Shown here one piece after another: positions 1 to 11,112 of a stretch of 64,000 nt of DNA. The translations under genes were made by a program, and so were the position numbers. The notes beneath the pieces are model-generated. The model saw nothing but the letters and a program-made list of their open reading frames with translations. It did no database searches and was not told the origin of the DNA. Source of the stretch: Limnanthes douglasii subsp. nivea (taxonomy: Eukaryota; Streptophyta; Magnoliopsida; Brassicales; Limnanthaceae); the NCBI GenBank assembly GCA_036936605.1, contig JAUPFV010000002.1:201957273-202021272 (forward strand), in the 5' to 3' direction. Position 1 is the stretch's first letter. Every line of letters begins with the position of its first letter.

Positions 1-2210
1 GAAACTTAAGTGTCGATACGAATCAACTGAATCTAGTGACGACTCTATATATGAATTGGATGATTCTTTAACCTCTTCGGAAAAGAGTAACCGACGCGTA
101 AAAAGTTAAAAAAGAAAAGGTTCGAAGTGGTATACGGATAACCACCAAACTTCTCGACGAAACAAAAGTTCAAGGAAAGAAAGAAATGGACAAGAGAAAA
201 GCAATCTCATGTCCGAGGAACGTGATAAAGTTATTAAAAATGCTAAGAAAAAGCAATGTGAACCTCCTGCACACATCCCCTTGGGAATTTACAATCTCGA
301 ATATCGTGTGAGTAACCAATTCACATATCTAGTCAAAGAAGGTTTGTAAAATATTATGAATGAATATTTCAGGGGTAGCATGTATAAGACATGACATGAT
401 TGGAGATCATCTCCCCTCTCTGCGGAAATCATGTCCGGATATATGCCAAAGTGTTTTGAAATCTCAAGGTTAGAGAAGTTCGACAGGATAAAAGATCCAC
501 ATAGTCATATTGAGAAATTTAAGAACTTTATGGTTATTTATGACAATGATGATAAGTTGTAGTGTAAGGATTTCTCCTAAAATTTTAAGGGCATTGCTTC
601 CAAGTGGTACAACCGATTTCCTCAAGGTTGTATTAAGAATGTAAATATGTTTTGGAGTATCTTCCAACAACACTTTGTGAGGAGAAAAAATTCAAAGCAA
701 ATGGAGATATGGTAATCTATTGCAGACAAAAGGTCGGAGAAAGGTTGAAATATTGTACCAATTGTTTTATAAAAACCAAGACTGATGTGGAAGGTTGCGA
801 GGATCAAGTGGTTTTAGCATATTTTCGAATGAGACTCATACCCAGAGTTATGAAAGATAACGCCGCAGAAATACAAGCTATGGCATTTGGGGATTTGTTG
901 GATCAGAGTGAGAAGATAATTTTGGTTGACGAAACCCAAGCATCGGAGATGGCTTCAATAGAAAAAATTGAACGAAATTAGTTCCAACAATTTCTAATGG
1001 TAACCTATATTTTGTCAACATAAGTTCCTTTGACTTACCATCCGACTATAGCTATCCAATCAAAAACTCTGATCCAGTTACCTCCAAATCCGAGAGAAAG
1101 TTTCAGGCCAATATCAATCAAGTGGGTCCGACCAACCCATTTTACCGAATTGCCAGAATGTGTAGCGATAATTTTTGTAAGGCTCGAAATCATATACAAT
1201 TTTGCAAACCAGTCCCAATATAGACTCCGTGATAAAACAGAGGTAACAAATATTGCAAATACCATGAATATGTTGGGCATGATACGAAATATTATGTGGC
1301 ACTGAAAAAAAAATACAAGTGTTGATTGAAAATAGGAAGTTGAGAACATTTGTTAATAAAAATTATCTTACTGCTCCAAAGCATGGAAATACATTAATGA
1401 TTTCAGAGCCTTATTGATTCTTTTGATGTTTATTTGAAGTACCTATATCCAAAACCAGGCATGAATCAGATCATTTTGGTGGAGGAAGCAGTTGTGAATG
1501 GAAGAGTTAGTAATTTATGCATTTTCTTTGAATCACTAGTAAGCTTGGAAACCCAGTTAGAAGCAAGAACCTCACCACATTTGTAGATGAATCCATCTCC
1601 GTTACTTTGTTTTGAGGACGATGATATGATGGATGTGGTCGACCCACATGAGGATGTTGTAGTAATCGTGACAGAAATTACAGTGGATGAGATACAAAAA
1701 ATCTTAATAGACACTCGTAGTTTTGCCAATATAATTTTCATGAGAACTTATGAAAAGATAACGAACACCCCCTAAAGATTATTTGGTCAGATCGAACAAT
1801 CGTAGGATTCACAAGAGTTATTGCCAAATTGGTTGGGGAATTTGAAGAAAAAGTAAAGTTGGGTCATGGAACATTTAAGAAAAAAGTGGCAATGATGTTC
1901 ATTGTGGTAAATACGCCAACTTCATACAATGCAATTTTTGGAAGGTCTTGGCTGTCTAGAATGCATGCAGTGTCATCAATGTCCATCAATGCTTGAAATA
2001 TGTAGCGGGAAATAGTGTTGTAACGGTTAACAACAGTCAAAAATTGGTAAAAGAGTGTTACCAAACGGATTTTGCCCCAAATAAAATCATAGGAGACAAG
2101 TCGAATAAAACATATCAATTAGTGAGGTCTTCATTGGGGTCTAAATATTTTGATGATCCGAGGGAGACCTCCAGATTTATGGTCCCCAACAAAATCTTTG
2201 AGAATAATTA
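1..2210 (+). pseudogene. Decayed Tat-lineage gag-protease, 5' part outside window
   Basis: Remnant of the gag-protease polyprotein of a Ty3/gypsy element. The pieces follow the order seen in the gag genes at 26.2 and 32.5 kb: a charged, Ser/Asp-rich N-terminal part (1-350), the retrotransposon gag domain (about 440-960, with FDRIKDPHSHIEKFKNFM and KWYNRFPQGC), a linker, and an aspartic protease region (about 1600-1990). The protease active site DTGSS seen in the other copies reads DTRSF here. A flap/C-terminal block (YNAIFGRSWLSRMHAV) follows. Many stops and frameshifts break the frame. No RT, RNase H or integrase follows; instead an antisense fragment begins near 2360, so pol appears deleted. 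The left end lies outside the window. Confidence 0.85.
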
Positions 2211-2360
2211 ACTAAAGAAGAACATTTCATTAGATGAAGACTTTCAAAGTACAAAATGCCTTAAAAAGATACGAGGACTTTACCAAAAAGTTCCCAAGGC
2301 ACAACAAGTTCACAAAAATCTTATAAAGAACCTATAAAAATGAAAATTAATAAAATATTT

Positions 2361-2510
2361 TCTTACCCCGTAAAGTTGTTCGATTCTTCAGAATCGAATA
2401 ATGATTCTTCATCCACCAAAAAAATACCCTCAACACGATACTTATCCGGAACACGCTCCCAAAAACTTCTTAACTTTAAGTCTGGAAAGCGCTCATGAAA
2501 TTCTAGTTAC
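2361..2510 (-). pseudogene. C-terminal fragment of Tat antisense ORF
   Basis: Read on the minus strand, this encodes about 48 residues with FHERFPDLKLRSFWERVP followed by an acidic DEESLFDSEES tail. It matches the C terminus of the antisense ORF at 35.98-36.25 kb (FHEKFPKRNLRDLWLHI then SSASSSDEEE) and the equivalent end at 47.45-47.66 kb. Its position downstream of gag-protease and on the opposite strand is the same as in the larger elements. No coding sequence is recognisable beyond it, so only the end of the ORF remains. Confidence 0.7.
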
Positions 2511-2544
2511 ATAGAATACTTGAAATGTGAAAAAATATAGAGAA

Positions 2545-2930
2545 GAATAAGCTAAAGTGGGTAAACAAACGAAATTCATTTGGATTAATAAAATATTGTG
2601 TAAGAAACCTAACAAATATGTAATATTGAGGGTACTTTGTCTAATAAATAATAAGTATGGTTACGATTAGTTAAGTAATTTATGGTTAAGAGGGTAAACA
2701 TGTAATTTAAGGATCCACTACTTGTACTATATAAAGCAACACCTTTTTTTGGGAAAAATGATCCATCATTATTCAATCATTGTTTTATTATTTCATTTGT
2801 TATTTTCTCTCTCCATTTTCCAATTTCTCTATATGAATATTCCCTTACGAACATTGTTTAGGCAAATAGCCATACTACAAAATATTTGGAATGATCAATA
2901 TCGGCTAGCTTGGGAATAATTTATTTGAAA
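2545..2930 (+). other. Possible 3' LTR remnant with TATA-like signal
   Basis: AT-rich stretch directly after the antisense-ORF remnant, where a 3' LTR would be expected. It contains CTATATAAAG near 2727 followed by a pyrimidine-rich tract, as at an LTR U3/R border. No paired LTR is in the window and no target duplication was found, so this assignment rests on position only. Confidence 0.3.
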
Positions 2931-4320
2931 GTTTTGATTTTCATCGTCTTGGTCCAAAACATAAAAACTATCAAGGTCAATAGAAACATGGGATTGATTG
3001 ACATTAGGATTAGGACCACAACATTAGGATTATGACCACGACCACCACTACGGTTAGTAGGGATATTTATTTGATTTGGTGTAATTTAAAAGATATTAAA
3101 AATACATAAACTTGCAAAATGGTTTAATTTTTTTTTTAAATTACAAAAATTTAAAAATTTAAAAAAATATTAAATAATATAATAAATTAATGATTAAAAA
3201 GTATATACCAAGCTCTAAAATTAGAAAATATCTTCCTCCTACGAACAATCTTCAAAGACTTGATTGATGTGGAAAGATGATCGAAGATTCAAGTAGACTA
3301 TTAATCACTTGATCGAAGAACAAAACTTAATAAAAAAATATTAGTATAATTAGATTTGTGATTTGAGAGATTTATGAACTAGTTATTTGTGTGAGAGATG
3401 AATTGAGAGAAAAGTGAGGATTAGGTTAGTGAGTAGGGTATTTATAGGTAAAAAAACTGGAAAAAATGCTAAATGAGATATTTTATTTTATCGGATGGTT
3501 CTTATTCGATTTCTTATGAGAAAAGAGATAGATGTTTCAAGGTAGACTCCACGTCCTATTATGACTAGTACAGTTATAAAACAGAACTCATTGAAATTAT
3601 AAGAGCTACATTCTTATGTAGGAATGATGTGGTCGTAAAAGGAGGGATATGACGGATATAAATATGTGTTCCCACAAATTTGGAGAGCTAATAACGTTAC
3701 CAACCCACATACTTTGCCTACTAGTTTTTAGATATGGGTCACCCATACTATGATCCAGCCTCAACCGGCCGCTTCCAACACAGATATTACTTCTCATCAA
3801 CAACAATGGATGTTCGATCGACAATATATGGAATGGATGCATTCTGAGCATATGATCATGTATAATAGAAATGAGGAGCACTGAGTTTAAAATGAGTAGT
3901 GTTGGGAGGACGTCAACAACTGATTGACTGAATTACGCACCACCCAAATGGCGAACAACAATGACATACAACTAATGCTAATAAGGATAAAATTTGCAAC
4001 CGTTAGTAGAGCCTGGACCACCATCACACGATGAAGATTGATTTAGTTTTGTTTTTTTGTATTTGTATTTGAATTTGATTTTATTGAATAATTTAAATTT
4101 GATTTTGTTATATTTTATTTTATTGTATCGAACGCCATTATTGGTTTGTCAATTCATTTGCAATTCAATATATATTATTATGTTTCCATTCTTTGTTAAT
4201 TTAATTGGATTTTTAAACCAAGTAAAGATATTACTTGAGGAATCTAATAAACTTTTAAAAATATATAATATTTGAAGATATCTAAATAACTTTTAACAAT
4301 TTAAAAGATATATTCTAAAT
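2931..4320. other. AT-rich intergenic stretch, no supported gene
   Basis: Contains short imperfect repeats (ACATTAGGATTA-type at about 3000-3030). A minus-strand promoter-like patch at about 3370-3460 has CTATAAATACCC followed by a CT-rich leader. At about 3610-3900 a plus-strand open stretch reads QQQWMFDRQYMEWMHSEHM; it may be an old protein remnant but I do not recognise it. A 72-codon AT-rich open frame at 4057-4275 has no protein-like composition. Confidence 0.4.
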
Positions 4321-4325
4321 ATCTA

Positions 4326-4574
4326 TTCCCTCCGTCTCATAATATCAGTCGTTTAAGCTTTTTTCGTCAATATTAAGAAAAGTAATCATGATTTTGAAAG
4401 AATAAAAGAAAGTAAATTTGATTGGTGGAGTTAATAACTTATGCAATAGGCTAACTATTTTATTGGTTGAAAGTAGAATATATGTAATCAGTGCTGCATT
4501 GGAAAATGGAAAAGACAAATATTATGAGACAAAATATTTCTTCTAGAAAGACAGATATTATGAGATAGAAGGAG
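4326..4574. mobile_element. Stowaway-like MITE (Tc1/mariner type)
   Basis: A 249-bp element with inverted ends: TTCCCTCCGTCTCATAATAT on the left and, read in reverse, CTCCTTCTATCTCATAATAT on the right. The CTCCCTCCGTCTCATAATA consensus is typical of plant Stowaway MITEs. TA dinucleotides flank both ends (4324-4325 and 4575-4576), matching the TA target duplication of this superfamily. No coding capacity. Confidence 0.8.
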
Positions 4575-4764
4575 TAATAATAAACTTATCAGTCAAAAAT
4601 TATATTTATGGTATACATAATTTTATTTATTTATTTCAAATAAATTTACACATAAATTAATTTTAAATAAAAATATTAAACAATTTGAAAACTGTTAAAC
4701 GGTAAAGACTAGGGGTGTCAAACGGGTTGAACCGGCACCAACCCGCACCGTTTAAATCAGAACC

Positions 4765-4890
4765 ACGGGTTGCGGTCCTGCCGGGTTGCGGTCCTGCCAG
4801 GTTGCGGTCCTGTCGGGTTGCTCTTATGCGGTCCTAACGGTCTGGCGGTCCTGCCAGGTTGCAGTCCTAATGAGCTAGTTTCACAGTTAA
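4765..4890. repeat. hAT left subterminal repeat cluster
   Basis: About five degenerate copies of a 15-16-bp unit close to GGTTGCGGTCCTGCC, in an otherwise AT-rich element. The same unit recurs at the right end (7835-7935). Clustered short subterminal repeats are the usual transposase-binding sites of plant hAT elements, so that role is inferred. Confidence 0.75.
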
Positions 4891-5850
4891 ACCGCCAGTT
4901 CAAACCACCAGACGAACCATTTAAGAACCGTTTATCAGTTCAAACCATCAGACAAACCATTTAAGAACCGTTTATCATAATATTTTATAATGTTATTTAA
5001 AATTAATTTGTAAGTGTTAATTGAATCTAATTTCAATAATTGAGATATGTACAATATACACGAGTTAATTATTCTATTTCATGTATTTTAATTTAAATAT
5101 GTTATCATTTTAATCGAAATTTTATAATCATCAGTTACATTCTAAAATAATAATTGTAATTTGATTTTGATACATTCTAAAATAATAATTGTAATTTGAT
5201 TTTGATACGTTTGATTATATATTTATATTTATGTATTTAAGATATTTTATTTAATATTAGGTAGATATTAAATAAAATAAGTACATCTACTTGTATTTCG
5301 ATTACAACTTTCAATAATTGTAAAAATATAAAAATAAAAATTTGATTGTCTTAAACAAGATCGTAAACAATATAATTGTAAATGTAAAATGATTTGTATA
5401 TTGTTTTAACATACTAGATATTTAAGATGTTGTATTTAATATTATGTACATATTAAATAATATATACCTATTAGACATATAATTATATTCTAATTTTAAA
5501 TTATTAGGTGATTTGTATATTGTTTAGAACCGATTCGGAATCGAAATAAAAAATTATTAAAAACTTGCTAAAACTAATGTATTTTTTTTATTAAAAACTT
5601 GCTAAAACTAATGTATTTTGTATATTATGCTTTTATAAATCTGTGATTGTAATTCATTAATTTAGGAAATATATATTTTTATGTTTTTTCGACAAATATT
5701 AATAACTAAGTTAGTAGTATGTCTTTAATAATTAAACGTTTAATATCAAAACCAATCATAAAAAAATAATAAAATATAAAAGCCGAATAATCAATAATTA
5801 AATAATATATGATCATTGACAATATGGATAATCTTAGATTACTTGGGATT

Positions 5851-6062
5851 CTTTTATATAGATCGACACTTTCATCTTCAATGGTAACTATCGATGTGAG
5901 ATTCTTTTAAACAAAACTCCTTTTCAATGGTAACTATAGATTTGGAGTTTTGTTTAAAAGAATCCCACATCTATAGTTACTACCATTAAAGAGGAGTTTT
6001 GTTTAAAAGAATCCCACATCGATAGTTACCATTGAAGATGAAAGTGTCAATCTATATAAAAG
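5851..6062. repeat. Foldback (about 74-bp inverted repeat with structured loop)
   Basis: The left arm (5851-5924) and right arm (5990-6062) are reverse complements with few mismatches. The right arm holds GATAGTTACCATTGAAGATG. Between them, CAATGGTAACTATAGAT (5925-5941) pairs imperfectly with 5969-5987, extending the stem. The unit TTTTGTTTAAAAGAATCCCA also occurs twice in direct orientation (about 5948 and 5997). A transcript would form a long hairpin. The outer end of the right arm contains TATATAAAAGG, which resembles a TATA box. Confidence 0.8.
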
Positions 6063-6180
6063 GAGGCACAAACACACCCTCTCACTTAACAAGTCTTAGG
6101 CAACTACTTGAATGCCTAACATGGTCATTAAAGGTTTTGGTTTTCAACAGTTAAAAAAAAATCTATAAAAAAAAAATTCA

Positions 6181-6272
6181 AAAGTCCGGGCCACCCGGAC
6201 AAATCTCCGGATGGTCCGAATTTCCGGTCCGGGCGTCCAGAGATTACGTCTGGACCATCCGGATGGTTTCGA
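6181..6272. repeat. GC-rich inverted repeat inside the hAT element
   Basis: Island of CCGG-rich sequence in AT-rich surroundings. CTCCGGATGGTCC near 6206 is the inverse of GGACCATCCGGA near 6252, and several shorter GTCCGG/CCGGAC units lie between. No coding potential; it may be part of an older insert or a protein-binding patch. Confidence 0.55.
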
Positions 6273-6961
6273 ATTTTTTTTTTCCGTTTTTTTTTAATTT
6301 TTTTTTGGGTAGGAGACTCCAAATCCAAACTCATAAATTCATATACTCTTCTCTATGTTTCTCTAAATCTCTCTATTTGTTCTAAATATTATAGAAAACT
6401 CAAATTTCTTATTTTACATATTGTAGTCCTACTTTCGGAATTGTTTGATTTTTTTTCGCAAATTGTTTCTATTTGATAAAAACACTTCAATAACGTTGGG
6501 ATAACATTATAATAGCTCAATTAAGAGCTTCGTATAATTTATCAAGTTATTTAATTGTTATAACTTATAGTAATTTAAATTAGTTCTTTTAATTCTAATT
6601 TTATTAGTTGTTGTTATTGCTTGTTATTAGTTGTATTAGTTGGTATTAGTATAAATTTAGTTTTTATTATTTGCGATATTAATTAGTTTCGATTAGCATT
6701 TTATTGCATATTTTAAAAAAACGTTGTTTTAAGTTTTAAAATGCCTATAAATCGTAGACTTACTAATACTCACCAATCCACTAATTTTCACTTGTAATGA
6801 ATGATGTTTGTGATAACCAAAACAAATTAATACTCACCAAAATGTAATAATAATTCTATAATCATTATTAAAATTACAATAATAAAATTCAAAATTTAAT
6901 ATTAAAATTATAACAATATAACTTGTAATCTTTTACCATGATAAAATATGATTTTGGTTTA

Positions 6962-7560
6962 AAAAATAATAAATAACATTTGTAATATTTAAAACCAAAT
7001 CACAATAATAATATTCAAAATGTAATATTAAAATTATAACAATATAACTTAAAAATAATAAATAACACTTGTAATATTTAAAACCAAATCAAAATAATAA
7101 AATTCAAAATGTAATATTAAAATTATAACAATATAACTTAAAAATAATAAATAACACTTGTAATATTTAAAACCAAATCACAATAATAAAATTCAAAATG
7201 TAATATTAAAATTATAACAATATAACTTAAAAATAATAAATAACACTTGTAATATTTAAAACCTAATCACAATAATAAAATTCAAAATGTCATATTAAAA
7301 TTATAACAATATAACTTAAAAAATAGTAAATAACACTTGTAATATTAAAAACCAAATCACAATAATAAAATTCAAAATGTAATATTAAAATTATAACAAT
7401 ATAACTTGTAATATTTTTGCATGATAAAATATGATTTTGGTTTAAAAAATAATATATAACACTTGTAATATTCAAAACAAAATCACAATAATAAAATTCA
7501 AAATGTAATATTAAAATTATAACCATAGAATTTGTAATATTTTAACATGATAAGATATAG
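6962..7560. repeat. 89-bp AT-rich tandem repeat array
   Basis: The unit starting AAAAATAATAAATAACACTT recurs at exactly 89-bp spacing (7051, 7140, 7229), with earlier and later diverged copies from about 6962 to 7560. Each unit contains AACCAAATCACAATAATAA and AAAATGTAATATTAAAATTA. The later copies carry an insertion with GATAAAATATGATTTTGGTT that also occurs before the array (about 6940). The repeat makes a spurious minus-strand open frame with internal protein repeats. Confidence 0.85.
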
Positions 7561-7834
7561 TTTTGGTTTGTATTAGATCTAAAAACATAATAATAATATT
7601 CAAAATGTGATAATAGCATAAGTAATATTTAAAATTTTGGACTATATAATAATTACAACACTTAAAATATTAATAACCAAAACAAATTAATATTAACAAA
7701 AATGTAATAATAATTCTATAATAATATGCAATACTCAATATTTTTTAAATATAACATTTTGGTTATAAAATAAATAAAATCAGCATAATATTTATCAATA
7801 AACCGCGGTTTTTTACAAATAAACCGTGGTTTCG

Positions 7835-7940
7835 CAGTCGTGCCGGGTTGCAGTCGTGCCGGGTTGCTCCTTATGCGGTCCTGGCGGGTTGCGATCCTGG
7901 CGGGTTGCGGTCCTGCCAGTTTGCAGTTCTAATGGGCCAG
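7835..7940. repeat. hAT right subterminal repeat cluster
   Basis: About six degenerate copies of the GTTGCGGTCCTGCC-like unit, matching the left cluster at 4765-4890. It is followed by TTCTAATGGGCCAGTTTCAC, also shared with the left end. The two GC-rich clusters at mirrored positions support the element boundaries. Confidence 0.75.
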
Positions 7941-8097
7941 TTTCACAAATAAACCGTCATTCCTTAAGCAGGTTGTCAGTTTTGAACAGTGGTTAACCAT
8001 TAGACACCTATAGTAAAGACCATCACGGCTTGAACAGTAATGACATACACGTCATACGGTATACGCATCACAGTATGTGACCAATCACGACGTGACT

Positions 8098-8717
8098 CTC
8101 GTTCACTTTGGCTTAGGCCAATAGTTCTACTTGAGAGCTTCATTCCGGCAATAGAGTTATAGTAGTCCTGAATAGGTAAAAAGAACGGTTAGCATGCTGT
8201 CATTTAATTCAATTTTTTTATTATTATTACTATTATTTAATAACCAAACATATCACTATCCAAATATATTTGAGTCGTTTGAAACAGTTCAGACTCTTGC
8301 CCATTTTGACTTAAGGTGTACCCGTTTGTTTTGAATAATTTTACTTGAGAGCTTCACTCCAATATAGTTAAAATAGTCATTCAGAATGAATGAAAAGAAT
8401 AGTTAACATGTCGTCTACGAGCGGTATTTAAAATTAAGTTTAATGTATAAATCCAATTATTTAATTAAAAAAAAAATCCTTTAATTTTATTAATTTATTT
8501 TTATTATTTAATATTCAAATATATCAATCTCCAAATAGGATTATTATCGTTTCCCAGAACAAGTTAGACTTTCATCCAATTTGTTTCAAATAGTTTTACT
8601 TGACAGCTTCACTCCAATATAGCTAGAGTAGTCGTGAATGGATAAAAGGAACGGTTGGCATGTTGTCTACGAAAGCTATTTAAAATAAGATTTTAGGTAT
8701 AAATCCAATTATTTCAA
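8098..8717. repeat. About 215-bp tandem repeat, third copy split by a MULE
   Basis: Three diverged copies start near 8098, 8295 and 8555. Each contains TTTTACTTGAGAGCTTCACT-like sequence, then an ACGGTTAGCATG-like block, then TATAAATCCAATTATTT in copies 2 and 3. The third copy stops at 8717 where the Pack-MULE begins and resumes at 13676 with the same TTTTTATTATTTAATAATCAAA block seen near 8220 and 8505. This gives independent proof of the MULE insertion point. Confidence 0.75.
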
Positions 8718-8939
8718 GGGAAATGACATACTAAGTACCTTTTAACCAAACCTATTACAATCTAGTACCCAAAAATGGGTTAATGCTCACTTAATACCCA
8801 TCTCATTAAACATATCCACTTCTAATACCTTTTCTTTTTTTAATTCCAAGATTACCCTCAACCTAGTATATAAGGTTGATTTGTGAAAAATTAGGGTTTT
8901 TTGTTACAGCCCCCATTCTATTTTTGAATTTTGAAATTC

Positions 8940-9230
8940 AAAACATCCTCCACTCTTACTCTTCTCTCTCCTCTTCTTCTCTCTTTCTCCTCTTCTTCTC
9001 TCTCTCCACCAGCGAACCATACAACCACCGTCGAACTAGTCTTAATCACCGGCGATCCATATAATCGCCTTTTCAGATTGTTCTGATCACCGGCGAGTTT
9101 CAGAATTCCGGTTTGACGTCGTCAGCTTCATCCAGAGTCTCCTAGCTCCGATTTTGCACCGTCTCAGCTGGGCGAGCTCCGATCTTGCACCGTATCTCAG
9201 CCTCCTAGACCACCGTATCTCAGCCTCATA
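8940..9230 (+). other. GC-richer subterminal segment of the Pack-MULE
   Basis: CT-rich run (8950-9008) followed by sequence rich in CACCGGCGA and CGATTTTGCACCGTCTCAG units. It looks like the 5' leader of a plant gene and lies just inside the left inverted repeat. Open frames here are short and unconvincing, so I treat it as captured or promoter-leader DNA. Confidence 0.45.
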
Positions 9231-9375
9231 ACAACTGATTTAAGTTTCGAAATCGTAGCCAAAAACGGTACATCTTTGTTTGATATATAGTGTTTGATAT
9301 ATGTGTTTGATATATAGTTTAGGAAGTTCTGGTTTCTTTGATGAAAGAAACAATTTTTCTTCTCCTCTAATGATA

Positions 9376-9963
9376 ACTGTGAGTCTTCTTGACTCTTGTT
9401 CAAAGATGTTCTATAATCCGTTCAGGTACTGGCATTATAATTCTATAGTGTACTCTACTTTAATGTCATTGGTTATTTAGCAAAGTACTTAATCTATTTA
9501 CTTGGAAATGATGTATCTTTGCTTTATTTCTTCAGTGGCAGCGTTGCACTGGAACCAGAATACTCGCCTTGCATCTATGGTGGTATTCTTGCTAGTAAGT
9601 TCAGTACGGTCTAATGTGGCCCATATGTCCAATTTTTAAGATCTGATGATATAGGTTTTTATTGTCTAATTGAATGCGAAGAAAGTTTAATTTTTGCCTA
9701 GACATGTAAATTAAAAATTTAAAAGTATACGGTAAAGTTCTAACATCGTATACTTTGCATGTTGTTTCTTTTTTGTGTACACCCGCTACAGATGAGATGG
9801 GTTTAGGGAAAACTGTTGAATTGCTTGCGTGTATATTTGTCCATCGGAAACCAGTGTGTGAAGATTCTGTGTTTGATGACAATGCATCTTTAGTTTGTCT
9901 TGATAAAAATATTAGTATGCAAAGGTTGAAAACTGATCGGATTGAATGTGTATGTGGAACCTT
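9376..9963 (+). pseudogene. Captured fragment of SHPRH/RAD5-like SNF2 ATPase gene
   Basis: Three consecutive exons with their introns. Exon a ends at 9425 (SKMFYNPF, donor GTACTG). Exon b is 9536-9594 (EPEYSPCIYGGILA, acceptor TTCTTCAG, donor GTAAGT). Exon c starts at 9792 (acceptor CTACAG) and encodes EMGLGKTVELLACIF, the Walker A/motif I of SNF2 helicases, then RIECVCG, the start of the PHD/RING-like region of plant SHPRH proteins. Splicing b to c gives ANEMGLGKT where the family has ADEMGLGKT, a loss of a conserved Asp consistent with a non-functional copy. The rest of the ATPase is absent. Intron retention shows capture from DNA, not from mRNA. Confidence 0.85.
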
Positions 9964-10008
9964 TGTTGCTATATTATTTATCATTTGCGATTTATGCCTT
10001 GTATACAG

Positions 10009-10092
10009 TGCTAGATACAGCATGAGACATTGCTAGATACAGCATGAGACATTGCTAGATACAGCATGAGACATTGCTAGATACAGCATGAG
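10009..10092. repeat. 22-bp minisatellite, 3.8 copies
   Basis: Four near-identical units starting TGCTAGATACAGCATGAGAC at 10009, 10031, 10053 and 10075. The related motif GCTAGATACG recurs in inverted context near 11560-11660. The array starts just after the last recognisable SHPRH exon sequence. Confidence 0.85.
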
Positions 10093-10433
10093 CTTTCGAG
10101 GTATTTATGGGTAGTTTCTTTCGAGGGAGCTTCAAGCTGTGTTGGGTACTGCAAAATGGGAGGTGCAAAATGGAGATGGAAAAGGGAGTAACTGAAGAAG
10201 TGCCGTTTTCATTCCTTTCGTTACCATAGTTCATGTACCTTCTTTAAGTTATTGCATTGTATATATAAACTGACTCACTGTTTCAATCCAATTAAGCTGT
10301 TGTCATTCAATTCAACATTTTGATTATGTCATAGCCAGTCCCGTTGTGGTCGATGTTTCAAATCGGGGTATAATAGGAGGTCATGTGATGCTCCGTTCTA
10401 AACATTATTTACCGACTTTTTTGTAACATTTTA

Positions 10434-10875
10434 CATCTCAAAGATAAGCACTCCTTATCTTTTGACTTATGTTTTGTACACTTTTAACATTTACATGTTC
10501 CATGTCTGTTGCTTTCTGACTATGATATCTATTCACGTATACATTGCTATCTATGCTTTTATACTCTGATAGCCACTCTATTCAACATTGATAGATTCTG
10601 GATTTTGCATCTAACAGATACATCAAAGTATGTTTACTGTTTTCGTTTACATCCATCTGATACTTTACTTACATTTGTTAAAGATGTACTTCAAATCTTT
10701 CATGCCTGATTCATCTCAAAGATAAGCACTCCTTGTATTTTGATTTACGTTTCTTACACTTTTAACATTGACACGTTTCATGTCTGTTTGTTTCAGACTC
10801 TGATATCTATTCATGTGTACATTGCTATCTATGCTGTTACAATCTGATAGCCCCTTTATTCAACTTTGATAGATT
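10434..10875. repeat. Two diverged direct copies of a 165-bp segment
   Basis: 10434-10600 and 10712-10875 share ATCTCAAAGATAAGCACTCC, then a CACTTTTAACATT block, then ACATTGCTATCTATGCT and TATTCAAC.TTGATAGATT. The copies differ at several positions, so the duplication is old. Short TATCTATCA-type motifs are common through this part of the element. Confidence 0.75.
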
Positions 10876-10987
10876 ATGTTTATAATTCAAATCTATCAGA
10901 CTCCGACTAAAGAATCTATTAATATTTATATGTGCTATCTATCAATCGCAATATGTTTATAATTCAATGTATATGATGCTGCATCTG

Positions 10988-11112
10988 TCTAGCAATGTGT
11001 CCCTTCGTATCTATCAAGGTTTTCCTTCGTATCTATCAAGGTGTTCCTTCGTATCTATCATCTAACTCAACTGACACACTAGTAGGCAGTAAATGAGCCT
11101 CATCTAACACAG
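10988..11112. repeat. 125-bp direct repeat, left copy
   Basis: Nearly identical to 12641-12765, with one difference (AAGGTGTTCC against AAAGTGTTCC). It begins TCTAGCAATGTGTCCCTTCG and ends CATCTAACACAG, and contains three CCTTCGTATCTATCA units. The near-identity of the two copies, against the divergence of other repeats in this element, points to a recent internal duplication or gene conversion. Confidence 0.9.

Larger units (their letters stand above)
4710..8012. mobile_element. Non-autonomous hAT-superfamily DNA transposon
   Basis: A 3,303-bp element bounded by imperfect terminal inverted repeats: TAGGGGTGTC at the left and TATAGGTGTC (reverse complement) at the right. It is flanked by a perfect 8-bp direct duplication, GTAAAGAC, at 4702-4709 and 8013-8020. 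An 8-bp duplication and GGGGTGTC-type ends are hallmarks of plant hAT elements. GC-rich subterminal repeats lie just inside both ends. No transposase coding is visible. The interior holds a 212-bp foldback, a GC-rich inverted repeat and an 89-bp tandem array in very AT-rich DNA. It would need transposase supplied from elsewhere. Confidence 0.9.

Noticed and set aside
4770..4964. 64-codon frame with CGPVGLL-type repeats
   Set aside because: Translation of the hAT subterminal repeats; it is DNA-level repeat structure, not a gene.
7290..7526. Minus-strand 78-codon frame with internal protein repeats
   Set aside because: A by-product of the 89-bp tandem repeat; highly AT-rich and no recognised domain.
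8876..9064. 62-codon frame near the left end of the Pack-MULE
   Set aside because: Mostly Ser/Leu/Phe from a CT-rich leader; no family and no splice support.
10009..10092. Direct repeats considered as a CRISPR-like array
   Set aside because: Units are head-to-tail without unique spacers, and the DNA is plant nuclear.
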